In this document: positions 1 through 8,082 of the stretch, piece by piece
Position numbering within the stretch: the stretch's first letter is position 1
Layout of the letters: each line of letters opens with the position of its first letter
DNA from: Archangium sp.
GTDB lineage: Bacteria > Myxococcota > Myxococcia > Myxococcales > Myxococcaceae
NCBI GenBank assembly: GCA_030695565.1
Contig: JAUYRZ010000113.1
Span: 1 to 51,975, forward strand
Reading direction: 5' to 3'
Length of the DNA: 51,975 nucleotides
Program-made: the position numbers and the translations under genes
Notes under the pieces: model-generated
What the model saw: the letters and a program-made list of their open reading frames with translations, nothing else
Databases searched by the model: none
What the model was told of the DNA's origin: nothing

Positions 1-137
1 TGCACGCCTTCGATCACCGAGCGAAACGCCGAGCAAGAGGGACAAAACCGCGATCAGGAACTCAGCTCGCAGAGGCGATTTACAGCCTGCATCTCCGAGT
101 GGTCGATCACGCCCGCGGGCCTCTCACCGCAGTAGTG

Positions 138-986
138 TTAAACCGGCTCGCGGTAGTGCAGGGTGATGAGGCTCAGCTCGGGATCCGAGTTGAGGCGCGG
201 CAGGCGGGTGCCCTTGCCGAACCCCATGCCGCGGTTCACGTAGAGCTGGTTGCCGCGCACGGTGTACGCGCCCTTGTACCAGGGCTGACCTGCGGCCTGG
301 TACACGCCGCGGGTGAGCTTGGGCACGTCCCACTGGCCGCCGTGCGTGTGACCCGACAAGCAGAGCACGTCGTCCCACGCCGGCAGCTTCCGGGCGCAGG
401 AGGGCGTGTGGGTGAGCACCAGGCGGGAGAGTTTGCCTGCGCCCTTGTAGGCCTTCTCGACGTCGTCGTGCTCGGTGGTGCAGTCGTCGACGCCGATGAC
501 GTTGAAGTCGACCCCGCGCAGCCGCACCGCCGTGTTCTCGTTCTGCAGCACGTTGACGCCGATGCGTTCGAGACCATCGTGGAGCTCGTCGGGGCCGCTC
601 CAGTAGTCGTGGTTGCCGAGCACGGCGACGCGCGGGGCCTCGAGCGGCCCCAGGAGCTGCGGCACCCGGGAGAGCGGATCGCGCCGGTTGGTCACGTAGT
701 CGCCGGTGAGCACCACCAGATCGGGCTTGAGCGCGTTCGCTTCACGCACGGCCGAGATGATGCGCCCGTCGGGCACGCCTCTGCCGATGTGAAGATCCGA
801 CAGCTGCACGATGCGCAGCCCGTCGTGCGCGGGGTCGAGGCTCGTCAGGTGCACGTGAACGTCGGCCACCTCGAAGTACTCGGTGGCGATCATCTTCCGC
901 TCGGCGCGTGCGGTGCTCGACACGAGGCTTCCAGCGAAGGAGGCCGCGAGCCCCTGAAGAATGCGACGACGAGTCATACGGGACAT
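138..986 (-). CDS. Tat-exported metallophosphoesterase (calcineurin-like, YkuE/YaeI type)
   Basis: Predicted 282-residue secreted or membrane-associated phosphoesterase. The N-terminus has a twin-arginine signal (TRRR at residues 5-8, then a hydrophobic stretch ending near ARA at 26-28). The full metal-site set is visible: D64-x-H66 (SDLH), GD at 95-96, GNHD at 124-127, H193 and GHTHGG from 212. This arrangement is typical of the YkuE/YaeI group, which hydrolyses phosphodiester or pyrophosphate bonds, sometimes in lipid A precursors; the substrate here is unknown. I chose the ATG at 986 because the longer GTG-initiated form adds a Pro/Cys-rich leader before the Tat signal. An ATG three codons further in is also possible. 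It lies downstream of the RDD-TPR gene on the same strand with a 127-base gap. Confidence 0.9.
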   Translation of the reverse strand: MSRMTRRRILQGLAASFAGSLVSSTARAERKMIATEYFEVADVHVHLTSLDPAHDGLRIVQLSDLHIGRGVPDGRIISAVREANALKPDLVVLTGDYVTNRRDPLSRVPQLLGPLEAPRVAVLGNHDYWSGPDELHDGLERIGVNVLQNENTAVRLRGVDFNVIGVDDCTTEHDDVEKAYKGAGKLSRLVLTHTPSCARKLPAWDDVLCLSGHTHGGQWDVPKLTRGVYQAAGQPWYKGAYTVRGNQLYVNRGMGFGKGTRLPRLNSDPELSLITLHYREPV

Positions 987-1113
987 GGCACCTGGGGGTG
1001 GGAAGAGGAGAGGCCACAGAAGACATGGGAGTGGTGCCCCGGCGCAAGGGCACGGCCTGCCCGAGGTTTCGGTGCGCAAATTCCCGCGCAGCGCTCACAG
1101 ACCAATCGGTGGG

Positions 1114-2427
1114 TTACTCCGAATTGCCTGCGTCGCGCCGCCATGCATCGAAGCGGCGTTGCAGGGCGAGCTTCTCGGCGCCCGGCAGCCGGCCGATCTT
1201 TCCTTCGACGGCGCGCAGCGCGTCTTCGGCATCTTCATCCTGAGGATCGTCGAGCAGCGCGAGCTCGAGCTGCTCGCGTGCTTCTTCGAAGCGCCCGAGG
1301 CGCTGCAGGCAGACGCCGAGCAACGTGTGGCCCAAAGCGACCAGCGGATTCATCGAGAGCGCGCGCTGCAGCTCGACCACCGCGAGCTCGGTGCGACCGT
1401 TGGTGGCGAGGTAGTTGCCGAAGCCATTGAGCGCCGAGGCGGTGGGCGTGGGGCCGAGCCACTCGCGATAGACCTCGATGGCGTCGTCGACCCGGTCCTG
1501 GCGCTCGAGCAAGGCGATCAAGGTCTCGGCGGTGCTGCGTTCGTGGGTCAAGGCGAGCTGGTCACGCAGCGCCTGTTCGCGGCTGGCCTCCTTGAGGCTC
1601 AACGCGCGGCGGTGCTTTTCGAGCAGCTGCTTCACGTCGTCTTCCCGGCCGCGCGCGAAGTACTCGCGTTGCAGCGCCACCGCGAGCGACTCGCTGCCGG
1701 GGTCTGCCTCGAACTTGGCCTGCAACGACTCGAGCTTGAGCCGGGCCACCTTCATCTGCGGCGACTCGCCACTGCTCGAGCTCAAGAACCACGGCAGCGC
1801 GAGCACCGAGCTCATGAGCACCAGCTCGAAGATGACGATGCGGGTGAGCACCTTGTTGCGGTGCGCCTTCCACTCGTCGAACTCTTCCAGGTCACTGGGG
1901 GGCGGCAGCGACGGGCCCTCGACCACGAAGCTGCGCGCGAGCAGATCGGCCAGGGTGCGTTGATCAGGCCGGCCCAGCGCGATGACGTGCCCGATGGCCG
2001 AGATGCACAACGCCGCGGCGCAGGCGACGGTCATCACGCCGGCGAGCAGGGCGGGCGTGGCGCTGCCACCGATGCCGAAGGACCGCGCGATGACGCTGCT
2101 GATGATGGTGAAGAGCCACGCTGCGGGGAAGACCCCGCGGCCGACGAGCTCGCGAAAGAGCAGGTTGCCCAGGTCGATGGCGTGCCCTTCTTTGCCCACC
2201 ACCTCGAGCCCCATGATGTGCAGGCCCAGGGTGCGCTTGAGGAACGCCAGCGGCACCACCGCGTACCCCACCATCACGGCCAGCACGCCCCACATCGGCA
2301 ACCCGATGCCCCGGGTGAGCATGGGGACCGCGAACGAGATGCCCGAGAGCACCACGACGAACGCGGCGTCGAGCAGGCCGGCGATGACGCGCTTCGAGAG
2401 GGGCGCGGGAACGGGCACGAAGTTCAT
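1114..2427 (-). CDS. RDD-family membrane protein with C-terminal TPR repeats
   Basis: Predicted 437-residue membrane protein. Residues about 5-190 form an RDD domain: hydrophobic helices with the conserved start LSKRVIAGLLDA and the KRTLGLHIMGLEVV region seen in this family. A further membrane segment follows near residue 200-225. The remaining part is soluble and helical, with tetratricopeptide-like repeats (the clearest reads ALGHTLLGVCLQRLGRFEEA). RDD proteins are membrane proteins of mostly unknown function, some linked to ion transport. TPRs bind other proteins, so this may be a membrane scaffold. The ATG at 2427 is preferred over an upstream TTG at 2439. An extragenic GGGAGAGGG hairpin lies just upstream, between this gene and the desaturase-like gene. 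Confidence 0.8.
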   Translation of the reverse strand: MNFVPVPAPLSKRVIAGLLDAAFVVVLSGISFAVPMLTRGIGLPMWGVLAVMVGYAVVPLAFLKRTLGLHIMGLEVVGKEGHAIDLGNLLFRELVGRGVFPAAWLFTIISSVIARSFGIGGSATPALLAGVMTVACAAALCISAIGHVIALGRPDQRTLADLLARSFVVEGPSLPPPSDLEEFDEWKAHRNKVLTRIVIFELVLMSSVLALPWFLSSSSGESPQMKVARLKLESLQAKFEADPGSESLAVALQREYFARGREDDVKQLLEKHRRALSLKEASREQALRDQLALTHERSTAETLIALLERQDRVDDAIEVYREWLGPTPTASALNGFGNYLATNGRTELAVVELQRALSMNPLVALGHTLLGVCLQRLGRFEEAREQLELALLDDPQDEDAEDALRAVEGKIGRLPGAEKLALQRRFDAWRRDAGNSE

Positions 2428-2449
2428 TTGCGACTTCAAACCACCATTT

Positions 2450-2485
2450 CCCTCTCCCGGAGCGGGAGAGGGTCAGCGAGAGGGC
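2450..2485. repeat. Extragenic GGGAGAGGG hairpin repeat, copy 1
   Basis: A 9-bp perfect stem CCCTCTCCC (2450-2458) and GGGAGAGGG (2464-2472) with a 5-base loop, followed by TCAGCGAGAGGG. It fills the short gap between two leftward genes. The same hairpin type occurs at seven other places in the window. It may act as an mRNA stabiliser or attenuator; no U-tract is present, so a classical terminator is unlikely. Confidence 0.85.
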
Positions 2486-3727
2486 TTACTGCAGTTCCAT
2501 CGCACCCTCGCCTGCGGTTTGAGGTGAACGAAGCGCCAGCACCCATACGAAGCTGAGCAACCCGACTGCGACGCCCGAGACTGCCCACGACATGGGAATC
2601 AGCTCGCGCATCGCAAAGCTCGCCAGCAGCGCGCTCTGCGCAAACAGCCGCGCCGACTCGAGCCGCAGCGCCCACCTCTTGCTCTCCAGGATGCCACCCC
2701 ACGCGGTGGCCGCCGCCCACAGCACCACCGACAACAGCACCCGATCGAGCACGGTCAGCGGGGTGTCCTGCCGGGTGACCAGCAGCATCAGCGGGAAGCC
2801 CAGCGCGCACTGCAGCACCAGGTACGGTTTGCTGCCCTTGAACGGCGTCGACTGAAACTTCACTTCCTTGCCGTCACGCTTCCAGCCTGTCGACGGCAGC
2901 TCGGGCAGGCCCGCGGGACGCCAGCCGGTGGGCATGAACCACACGCGCGCCTTGTCGAACCAGCTCGGCGCATTCCACGCGTCCTTCACCAGCTGCTTCC
3001 ACACCTGGAAGTTGATGAACGTGGGGTCCCACGTGTTGGGCGGCGAGGTGACGCCGTACGCGCACGCTTCGCCTTCGGGCTCGAACGAGCCGAACAACTT
3101 GTCCCAGATGATCAAGAAACCGCCGAAGTTCTTGTCGAGGTACACGTCGTTGCGCGCGTGGTGAACGCGGTGGTGGCTGGGCGTGTTCATCCACACCTCG
3201 ATGAAGCGCGGCAACTTCGGCACCACGCGGGTGTGGGGGATCAGCTGGAGCACCAGGTGGAAGGCCACCATGGCGATGACCCACTCGGCCTTGAAGCCGA
3301 GCAGGGCGAGCGGCCAGTAGAAGAAGAACGAGAAGAAGCGCTGGGTGACCGACGCGCGCAAGGCGACCGCGTAGTTGAGCTCCTCGGTGGAGTGATGCGG
3401 CATGTGCGCGGCCCAGCCGATGTTGGTGCGGTGACCGAAGCGGTGGAACCAGTAGAAGCAGAAGTCGACGCCCAGGAAGAGCAACACGAAGGTGAGCACC
3501 GATTGCTCGATGGTGAAGATGCCGTGGTCGGACAGCCAGCCGAGCACCGGGTACCAGGCGGCCGCGACGGCGACGTTCACGCACTGGTTGATGATGGCGG
3601 TGCCCAGGCTCGCGATGGAGTCCTGGAACTCGTAGTAGCCGTTCTTGCGCCACAGGCAGAAGGCGATCTCCGCGACGATGAGCAGCAGCACGAAGGGGGT
3701 CACCACGGCGTAGACGTTGATCGACAT
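2486..3727 (-). CDS. Sterol desaturase / fatty acid hydroxylase superfamily membrane enzyme
   Basis: Predicted 413-residue di-iron membrane oxygenase. The histidine clusters that bind the iron pair are present: HRFGH (about residues 92-96), HMPHH (about 108-112) and HHRVHH (about 185-190), set among several hydrophobic helices. The family hydroxylates or desaturates sterols, fatty acids or ether lipids using O2; the substrate cannot be told here. The C-terminal third adds four or so extra membrane helices beyond the catalytic core. The ATG at 3727 has an AAGGTGG ribosome-binding site six bases upstream; a GTG at 3736 would overlap that site and is less likely. It is divergent from the Crp/Fnr regulator, which could control it. 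Confidence 0.88.
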   Translation of the reverse strand: MSINVYAVVTPFVLLLIVAEIAFCLWRKNGYYEFQDSIASLGTAIINQCVNVAVAAAWYPVLGWLSDHGIFTIEQSVLTFVLLFLGVDFCFYWFHRFGHRTNIGWAAHMPHHSTEELNYAVALRASVTQRFFSFFFYWPLALLGFKAEWVIAMVAFHLVLQLIPHTRVVPKLPRFIEVWMNTPSHHRVHHARNDVYLDKNFGGFLIIWDKLFGSFEPEGEACAYGVTSPPNTWDPTFINFQVWKQLVKDAWNAPSWFDKARVWFMPTGWRPAGLPELPSTGWKRDGKEVKFQSTPFKGSKPYLVLQCALGFPLMLLVTRQDTPLTVLDRVLLSVVLWAAATAWGGILESKRWALRLESARLFAQSALLASFAMRELIPMSWAVSGVAVGLLSFVWVLALRSPQTAGEGAMELQ

Positions 3728-3788
3728 GGGGGCCACCTTGCCAGTGAGGCATCGGTGGCCGCGTTATCCCGGGTTAAGAAGTGGAGCC

Positions 3789-4397
3789 GTGCACGTCAGC
3801 GAGCCAGAAGCCAAAGCGCTGCATGCGAAGCTCTCGCAGTGGGGCCCGCTGTCCGCGGCCAACTGGGAGAAGCTGCTCGCGCTGGCAGAGCCGAGATCGC
3901 TGGCAAAGCAGGAGTTCTGGTCAGAGCCCTCGAAGCCGGTCGAACATTTCGCCATCGTGCGCTCGGGCCTGGTGCGGCACTTCTACGTCGACGCGCGGGG
4001 CCGCGAATCGGTGAAGGCGTTCCGGGGGCCGGGTGAGTTCTCGGCGCCATATGCCGAGCTGATCCAGCGCAAACCCTCGCGCACCTTCATTCAGGCGCTG
4101 GCGCCCACCGAGTTGCTCACCTTCGAGGTGACCGGCTTCGACGCGCTGGCCGAGAACTCGCTCGAGCTGCAGCGCCTGGCGCGGCGGTTCGTCGAACAAC
4201 ACTTCGTGGCCAAGGAGCAGCGCGAGTACGAGTTCCTCCAGCTCTCCGCGGAGCAGCGTTACCAGCAGTTCTGCGCGGAGCGGCCCGAACACCTGAGCCA
4301 CATTCCGCAACACCAGGTGGCCTCGTACATCGGCATCACGCCGGTCGCGTTGAGCCGCATTCGGGCGCGGGTCGCGAAGAGCTCACGGCGCACGTGA
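3789..4397 (+). CDS. Crp/Fnr-family transcriptional regulator
   Basis: Predicted 202-residue regulator. The N-terminal part matches a cyclic-nucleotide-binding-type beta-roll (EHFAIVRSGLVRHFYVD, then a GPGEFSAPYAEL segment), followed by the dimerisation helix and a helix-turn-helix near the C-terminus (HQVASYIGITPVALSRIR). No Fnr-type Cys cluster is present, so oxygen sensing through an Fe-S cluster is not indicated. The start is uncertain: GTG at 3789 follows TAAGAAGTGGAG and removes a leader that would overlap the divergent desaturase gene. Its 3' end overlaps the convergent LysR gene by 15 bases. The adjacent divergent lipid enzyme is the most obvious candidate target, by inference only. 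Confidence 0.82.
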   Translation: MHVSEPEAKALHAKLSQWGPLSAANWEKLLALAEPRSLAKQEFWSEPSKPVEHFAIVRSGLVRHFYVDARGRESVKAFRGPGEFSAPYAELIQRKPSRTFIQALAPTELLTFEVTGFDALAENSLELQRLARRFVEQHFVAKEQREYEFLQLSAEQRYQQFCAERPEHLSHIPQHQVASYIGITPVALSRIRARVAKSSRRT

Positions 4398-5300
4398 GGT
4401 CAGGTTGCTCGAGGCCTTCACCAGGCCGCGGAACCAGCGATGCGCGGGATCAGCGTGGTACTTCGCCAGCCAGGCCTGCTGCACGGTGAACGGGGCCACG
4501 TGAATCGGCGGCTCGAAGACGTGCAGCCCGGCGAAGTCGGCGAAGCGCTCCACCACCCGTTTGGGGGCGGTGAGCACCAGGTCGGACTTCGAGATGAGCA
4601 GCGGCGCCACCAGGAAGTTGGGCACGCGCACCGAGACGGTCCGCGAGAGACCGCGCGCGGCCAGCGAGTCATCGAGAGGACCGCCGGGCAGCCCTCCAGG
4701 GGCGATCTGCACGTGCTTGAGCTCGACGAACTGCCGCAGCGTGACCTTCTTGCGCGCGAGCGGATGGTCTTTGCGAATCACGGAGAGGTACGAGTCACTG
4801 AAGAGCCGCTGCACCACCAGCCCGGGGTGATCCGGCGCGTTCACCCCCAGCCACAGCTCGGCGTCCGTGCTGAGCGCCTGGAGCGGGAGAAAGTGCGGCC
4901 TGCAGCTCACCGAGACCCCGGGCGCTTCGGCGGAGAGCCGCTCGGTGAGCGGGGGCAACAAGACCAGCTCGGTGTAGTCGGCCATGCTCAGGGAGAAGTT
5001 CCTCACCAGCCGCTCGGGGCGCACGGTGTCGGGCTCGGCAAGCAGCAACGCGGCCCGGGCGAGGGTCTCTTTGACGGGGTCTTTGAGCCGTTCGGCCCGC
5101 TCGGTGAGCACCTGCGCTGAACCTGCCCTGACCAGCAGTGGATCTCCAAGTGCATCGCGGAGCCGGGCGAGGGCGTGGCTGGCCGCCGGTTGGCTGAGCC
5201 CCACCCGCTTGGCGGCGTTGGTGACGCTGCGGGTCTCCAGCAACGCGTGGAGGGTCTTGAGCAGGTTCAGGTCAAAATCCATGACGTGCATGGTGTTCAT
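4383..5300 (-). CDS. LysR-family transcriptional regulator
   Basis: Predicted 305-residue LysR regulator. The N-terminal winged helix-turn-helix is clear (LLETRSVTNAAKRVGLSQPAA region, then HALARLRDALGDPLLVR), followed by a two-lobed substrate-binding domain. Possible ATG starts lie at 5300, 5291 and 5282; none has a strong ribosome-binding site. I used the longest, but 5282 (MDFDLNLL) matches the usual LysR beginning. It is divergent from the NmrA-like oxidoreductase gene with an interrupted palindrome fitting the LysR T-N11-A rule in between. This strongly suggests that it controls that gene and itself. The inducer is unknown. Confidence 0.9.
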   Translation of the reverse strand: MNTMHVMDFDLNLLKTLHALLETRSVTNAAKRVGLSQPAASHALARLRDALGDPLLVRAGSAQVLTERAERLKDPVKETLARAALLLAEPDTVRPERLVRNFSLSMADYTELVLLPPLTERLSAEAPGVSVSCRPHFLPLQALSTDAELWLGVNAPDHPGLVVQRLFSDSYLSVIRKDHPLARKKVTLRQFVELKHVQIAPGGLPGGPLDDSLAARGLSRTVSVRVPNFLVAPLLISKSDLVLTAPKRVVERFADFAGLHVFEPPIHVAPFTVQQAWLAKYHADPAHRWFRGLVKASSNLTSRAP

Positions 5301-5301
5301 T

Positions 5302-5328
5302 CTCGCTATCGATTGGACGAATAGCGAG
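5302..5328. promoter_or_regulatory. LysR-type operator, T-N11-A palindrome
   Basis: CTCGCTAT (5302-5309) and its exact inverse ATAGCGAG (5321-5328) are separated by 11 bases, so the inner T and A form the canonical T-N11-A LysR box. It sits between the LysR start and the divergent NmrA-like gene, 56 bases before the latter's ATG. That position suits both activation of the oxidoreductase gene and autorepression. Confidence 0.8.
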
Positions 5329-5384
5329 CGCGGCCGTACGGATGGTGGGTCGTTCCAACCCGAAGCGCTCGAAAGAGGTTCACC

Positions 5385-6239
5385 ATGTTCGTCGTCGCTG
5401 GAGTCACCGGTCACACCGGGAAGGTCGTTGCCGAGACGTTGCTCGCTCAGTCCCTGCCGGTTCGCGTCATCGTGCGTGATGCGAAGAAGGGCGAGGCGTG
5501 GAAGGCGCGTGGGGCCGAAGTCGCCCTCGCAGAGGTGAAAGACGTGAAGGCGATGACCCAGGCCCTGCGCGGCGCCACCGGGGCCTACCTGCTCAGCCCG
5601 CCTGCGATGGAGGTCACCGACCTCCCGAAACATGCGACCGAGCTGGCTGCTGCGCTCAAGGCGGCCATCACCGAGAGCGGCGTGAAGCACGTGGTGTTTC
5701 TCTCGAGCATCGCGGCGCACGTGCCGTCGGGCACCGGGCCCATCGTGAGCGTGCACATCATCGAACAGGCCTTCAAAGACCTGCAGGCGCACGTCACGTT
5801 CCTGCGCGCGGGGTACTTCATGGAGAACCTGCTGGGCAGCCTGCACCCGATGAAGGAGCAGGGCGTGTTGCCCGCAATGTTCGATGCGCAGCGCAAGCTC
5901 GAGATGGTGGCGACGGCGGACATCGGTGCGGTGGCCGCTGAGCTGCTGCGCGCGGGGGCTTCGGCGCCGAAGGTGGTCGAGCTCTCAGGCCCCACCCCCA
6001 GCACGCTGACCGATGCGGCGAAGGCGTTCTCTGCGGCGCTGAAGAAGCCCATCAATCTCGCGCCGGTACCTGCGGTGGCGCAGGTCGACGTGCTCAAGGG
6101 GGTCGGTCTTCCGGAGACGTGGGCGAAGGCGTACGCCGAAATGAACGCGGCGGTTGAGGCGAACCGGCTGGTGTTCGAAGGCACGCCCCGGCGCGGTTTG
6201 ATCACCCTGGAACAGTTCGTCGCGCGTTCCGTGAACTGA
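5385..6239 (+). CDS. NmrA-like NAD(P)-binding oxidoreductase
   Basis: Predicted 284-residue atypical short-chain dehydrogenase. The nucleotide-binding loop GVTGHTG is at residues 6-12, followed by an acidic/basic strand end (RVIVRDAKKG), and the NmrA-like fold continues with VVFLSSIAAH and the LRAGYFMENLL segment. Members include NADPH-sensing regulators and quinone or isoflavone reductases; no catalytic YxxxK is evident, as usual for the NmrA branch. The ATG has an AGAGG ribosome-binding site. It is divergent from a LysR regulator with a shared operator, a layout typical of inducible detoxification or quinone-reducing genes. Confidence 0.88.
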   Translation: MFVVAGVTGHTGKVVAETLLAQSLPVRVIVRDAKKGEAWKARGAEVALAEVKDVKAMTQALRGATGAYLLSPPAMEVTDLPKHATELAAALKAAITESGVKHVVFLSSIAAHVPSGTGPIVSVHIIEQAFKDLQAHVTFLRAGYFMENLLGSLHPMKEQGVLPAMFDAQRKLEMVATADIGAVAAELLRAGASAPKVVELSGPTPSTLTDAAKAFSAALKKPINLAPVPAVAQVDVLKGVGLPETWAKAYAEMNAAVEANRLVFEGTPRRGLITLEQFVARSVN

Positions 6240-6278
6240 AAGCCCGGCGCACATCAGCGCCCACTCTGCGCCCGAAGA

Positions 6279-6307
6279 CCCCTCTCCCCGCTTCGCAGGG
6301 CGAGGGG
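6279..6307. repeat. Extragenic GGGAGAGGG-type hairpin repeat, copy 2
   Basis: CCCCTCTCCC (6279-6288) can pair with GGGCGAGGGG (6298-6307) with one mismatch, around a CGCTTCGCA loop. It lies in the gap between the NmrA-like gene and the Gly-rich lipoprotein gene, where it could end or stabilise the upstream transcript. Confidence 0.75.
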
Positions 6308-6319
6308 TAGGGTTCGGAC

Positions 6320-8026
6320 GTGCGCATTTTCGGCTGGGTGATCCTGGGTCTCCTCGTGGGCTGTGGCGGTGGCGAACGCTCGGGTGCGGCCATCGAGGTG
6401 AGCGTCGACGCGCCCCTCGAAGCGAGCGCTGAGTGTCTCGAGGTCGTGGCGCTCACCGCCACCGGCGAAGAGCTCGACAGCACGCGCTTTCCCCGCGCCG
6501 GAAAGACCGCCTTTCGGGTGGCGGTGTTTCCCGGCGGAGTGCTCGGCGCTTCCGAAGTGTTGGTCGAGGCGCGTGGGTTCACCGGCACCGCCTGCGATCG
6601 ACTCAGCGCGCGCAGCGAGCGTGCGACCGTACGTTTCGCGCCGGGCATCACCAGGGTCTCGGTCACGCTGGCCGCGCTCCCCCTCAGCGCCGACGGAGGC
6701 AGTGACGCTGGCGAGCCGCCCGACGCCGGCCTCGATGCAGGCGAACTGGACGCAGGCGTCGACGACGCGGGCGTTGATGATGCAGGTGCCGGCGATGCGG
6801 GCACTGATGATGCCGGTGTTCAAGACGCGGGCATCGATGCGGGGCCCGATGACGCGGGGTTCGACGCCGGCGTTCTGGATGCCGGGCCCCCGGACGATGG
6901 CGGGTGCGCACCCCCGAAAGACGCCGGAACACGCTGCGGCGTCGGCGGCGTGTGCGCGCTCGACTCGAGCTGCGCGGTCGATTTCCCGTACCCGCCGAGC
7001 AACTTCGACCCTCGCGCCGTGCCCAACATCTCGGGGGCGGCGGTGCTCAACTGCGACACCACCTTCAACTCGACGACGCTCACCTTCTCCCCCAACTTCT
7101 GCAACCAGCCCCAGCCGGTGCCGACGTTGATCACCCAGGACGGCGGCATCGAGGTGGTGGTGCTCGCGATGGCGGGTCTGAATGTGCAGGCCCCCCGCAC
7201 CCTGACGCTCATCGGCGCTCGCCCGGTCGTCTTCGCGATCTTCGGCAACGCGACCATCTCAGGCACGGTGCTCGCTGAAGCGGGCGCTGATCAGAGCGAC
7301 TGTGCCGGCAGCCATGGCACGGCGGGCATCGCGAATGCTCAGAACGCCGGCTCGGGCGGTGCGGGCGCAGGCTTCGGTGGTTTTGGCGGCGACGGCGGTG
7401 CGGGCGGCCCTCTCGGCGGCGTCGGCGGCGCCCCTCACGGCACCGCGATGCTGGTGCCGCTGACGGGCGGCTGCTCGGGCGCCAACGGCGGAGCGGGCGG
7501 CGCTGCAGGCGGGCTGGGCGGCAACGGGGGCGGCGCGGTTCAATTCTCGGTCTCCGGCACGTTGTCGGTGAACGGCCGCGTGGGTGCCCGGGGCTTCGGT
7601 GGACGCCGGGGGGCGGCGAGCACCAACAACGGCGGCGGTGGTGGCGGTGGCGCAGGGAGCGGCGGCGCCATCTTCCTCGAGGCCCAGACGCTTCTGGTGC
7701 AGGCGGCCCAGGTGACCGCCAACGGGGGCGGCGGCGGCGAAGGTGGCGGCACCACCAACGTGGGCATCGATGGCTTCTCAGGCAACCTCGACTCGGCCAC
7801 GCCGGCGCTCGGTGGCAACGCGAACCCGCCTAACTTTCCCGGCTTCGGCGGCAACGGAGGCGCTGGGGTGGTCAACGCGGCGAACGGTCTGAATCAGAAC
7901 ACCGCCGGCGGCGGTGGTGGTGCGGGCGGCGGCAGCGTCGGGCGCATTCGTTTCAACGCGCTGAGGTCGTGTCAGGTCGACGGCGGGGTGATCAGCCCTC
8001 CCGCCACGAAGACCGGCTGTCCGTAG
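6320..8026 (+). CDS. Lipoprotein with Asp-Ala-Gly tract and Gly-rich repeat region
   Basis: Predicted 568-residue surface lipoprotein. A short signal ends in the lipobox LVGC with Cys15. Residues about 16-125 form a beta-type domain. Residues about 130-200 are a low-complexity tract built on D-A-G units (DAGVDDAGVDDAGAGDAG), followed by a Cys-containing linker and a domain at about 220-325. From about 330 to 550 the chain is dominated by GG, GAGG and GFGG motifs resembling PE_PGRS-like parallel beta structures, ending in a short Cys-containing tail. The Asp-rich tract may bind calcium and the Gly-rich part may form an extended stalk. GTG start. No enzymatic motif seen; function unknown. Confidence 0.8.
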   Translation: MRIFGWVILGLLVGCGGGERSGAAIEVSVDAPLEASAECLEVVALTATGEELDSTRFPRAGKTAFRVAVFPGGVLGASEVLVEARGFTGTACDRLSARSERATVRFAPGITRVSVTLAALPLSADGGSDAGEPPDAGLDAGELDAGVDDAGVDDAGAGDAGTDDAGVQDAGIDAGPDDAGFDAGVLDAGPPDDGGCAPPKDAGTRCGVGGVCALDSSCAVDFPYPPSNFDPRAVPNISGAAVLNCDTTFNSTTLTFSPNFCNQPQPVPTLITQDGGIEVVVLAMAGLNVQAPRTLTLIGARPVVFAIFGNATISGTVLAEAGADQSDCAGSHGTAGIANAQNAGSGGAGAGFGGFGGDGGAGGPLGGVGGAPHGTAMLVPLTGGCSGANGGAGGAAGGLGGNGGGAVQFSVSGTLSVNGRVGARGFGGRRGAASTNNGGGGGGGAGSGGAIFLEAQTLLVQAAQVTANGGGGGEGGGTTNVGIDGFSGNLDSATPALGGNANPPNFPGFGGNGGAGVVNAANGLNQNTAGGGGGAGGGSVGRIRFNALRSCQVDGGVISPPATKTGCP

Positions 8027-8082
8027 AACTCGCGTCAGGTTCGTGACGAGCGCGTGCGCCGTTCGCTCGCTACGCATTGAGG

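Noticed and set aside
1-137. Possible start of another leftward gene at the left edge
   Set aside because: A short hydrophobic translation is present, but there is no good start codon or motif, and too little sequence to support a gene.
961-2556. Long rightward reading frame over the RDD-TPR gene
   Set aside because: Its product is Arg/His/Ala-rich with no motif, and it lies opposite the well-supported RDD gene. High-GC DNA routinely leaves such antisense frames open.
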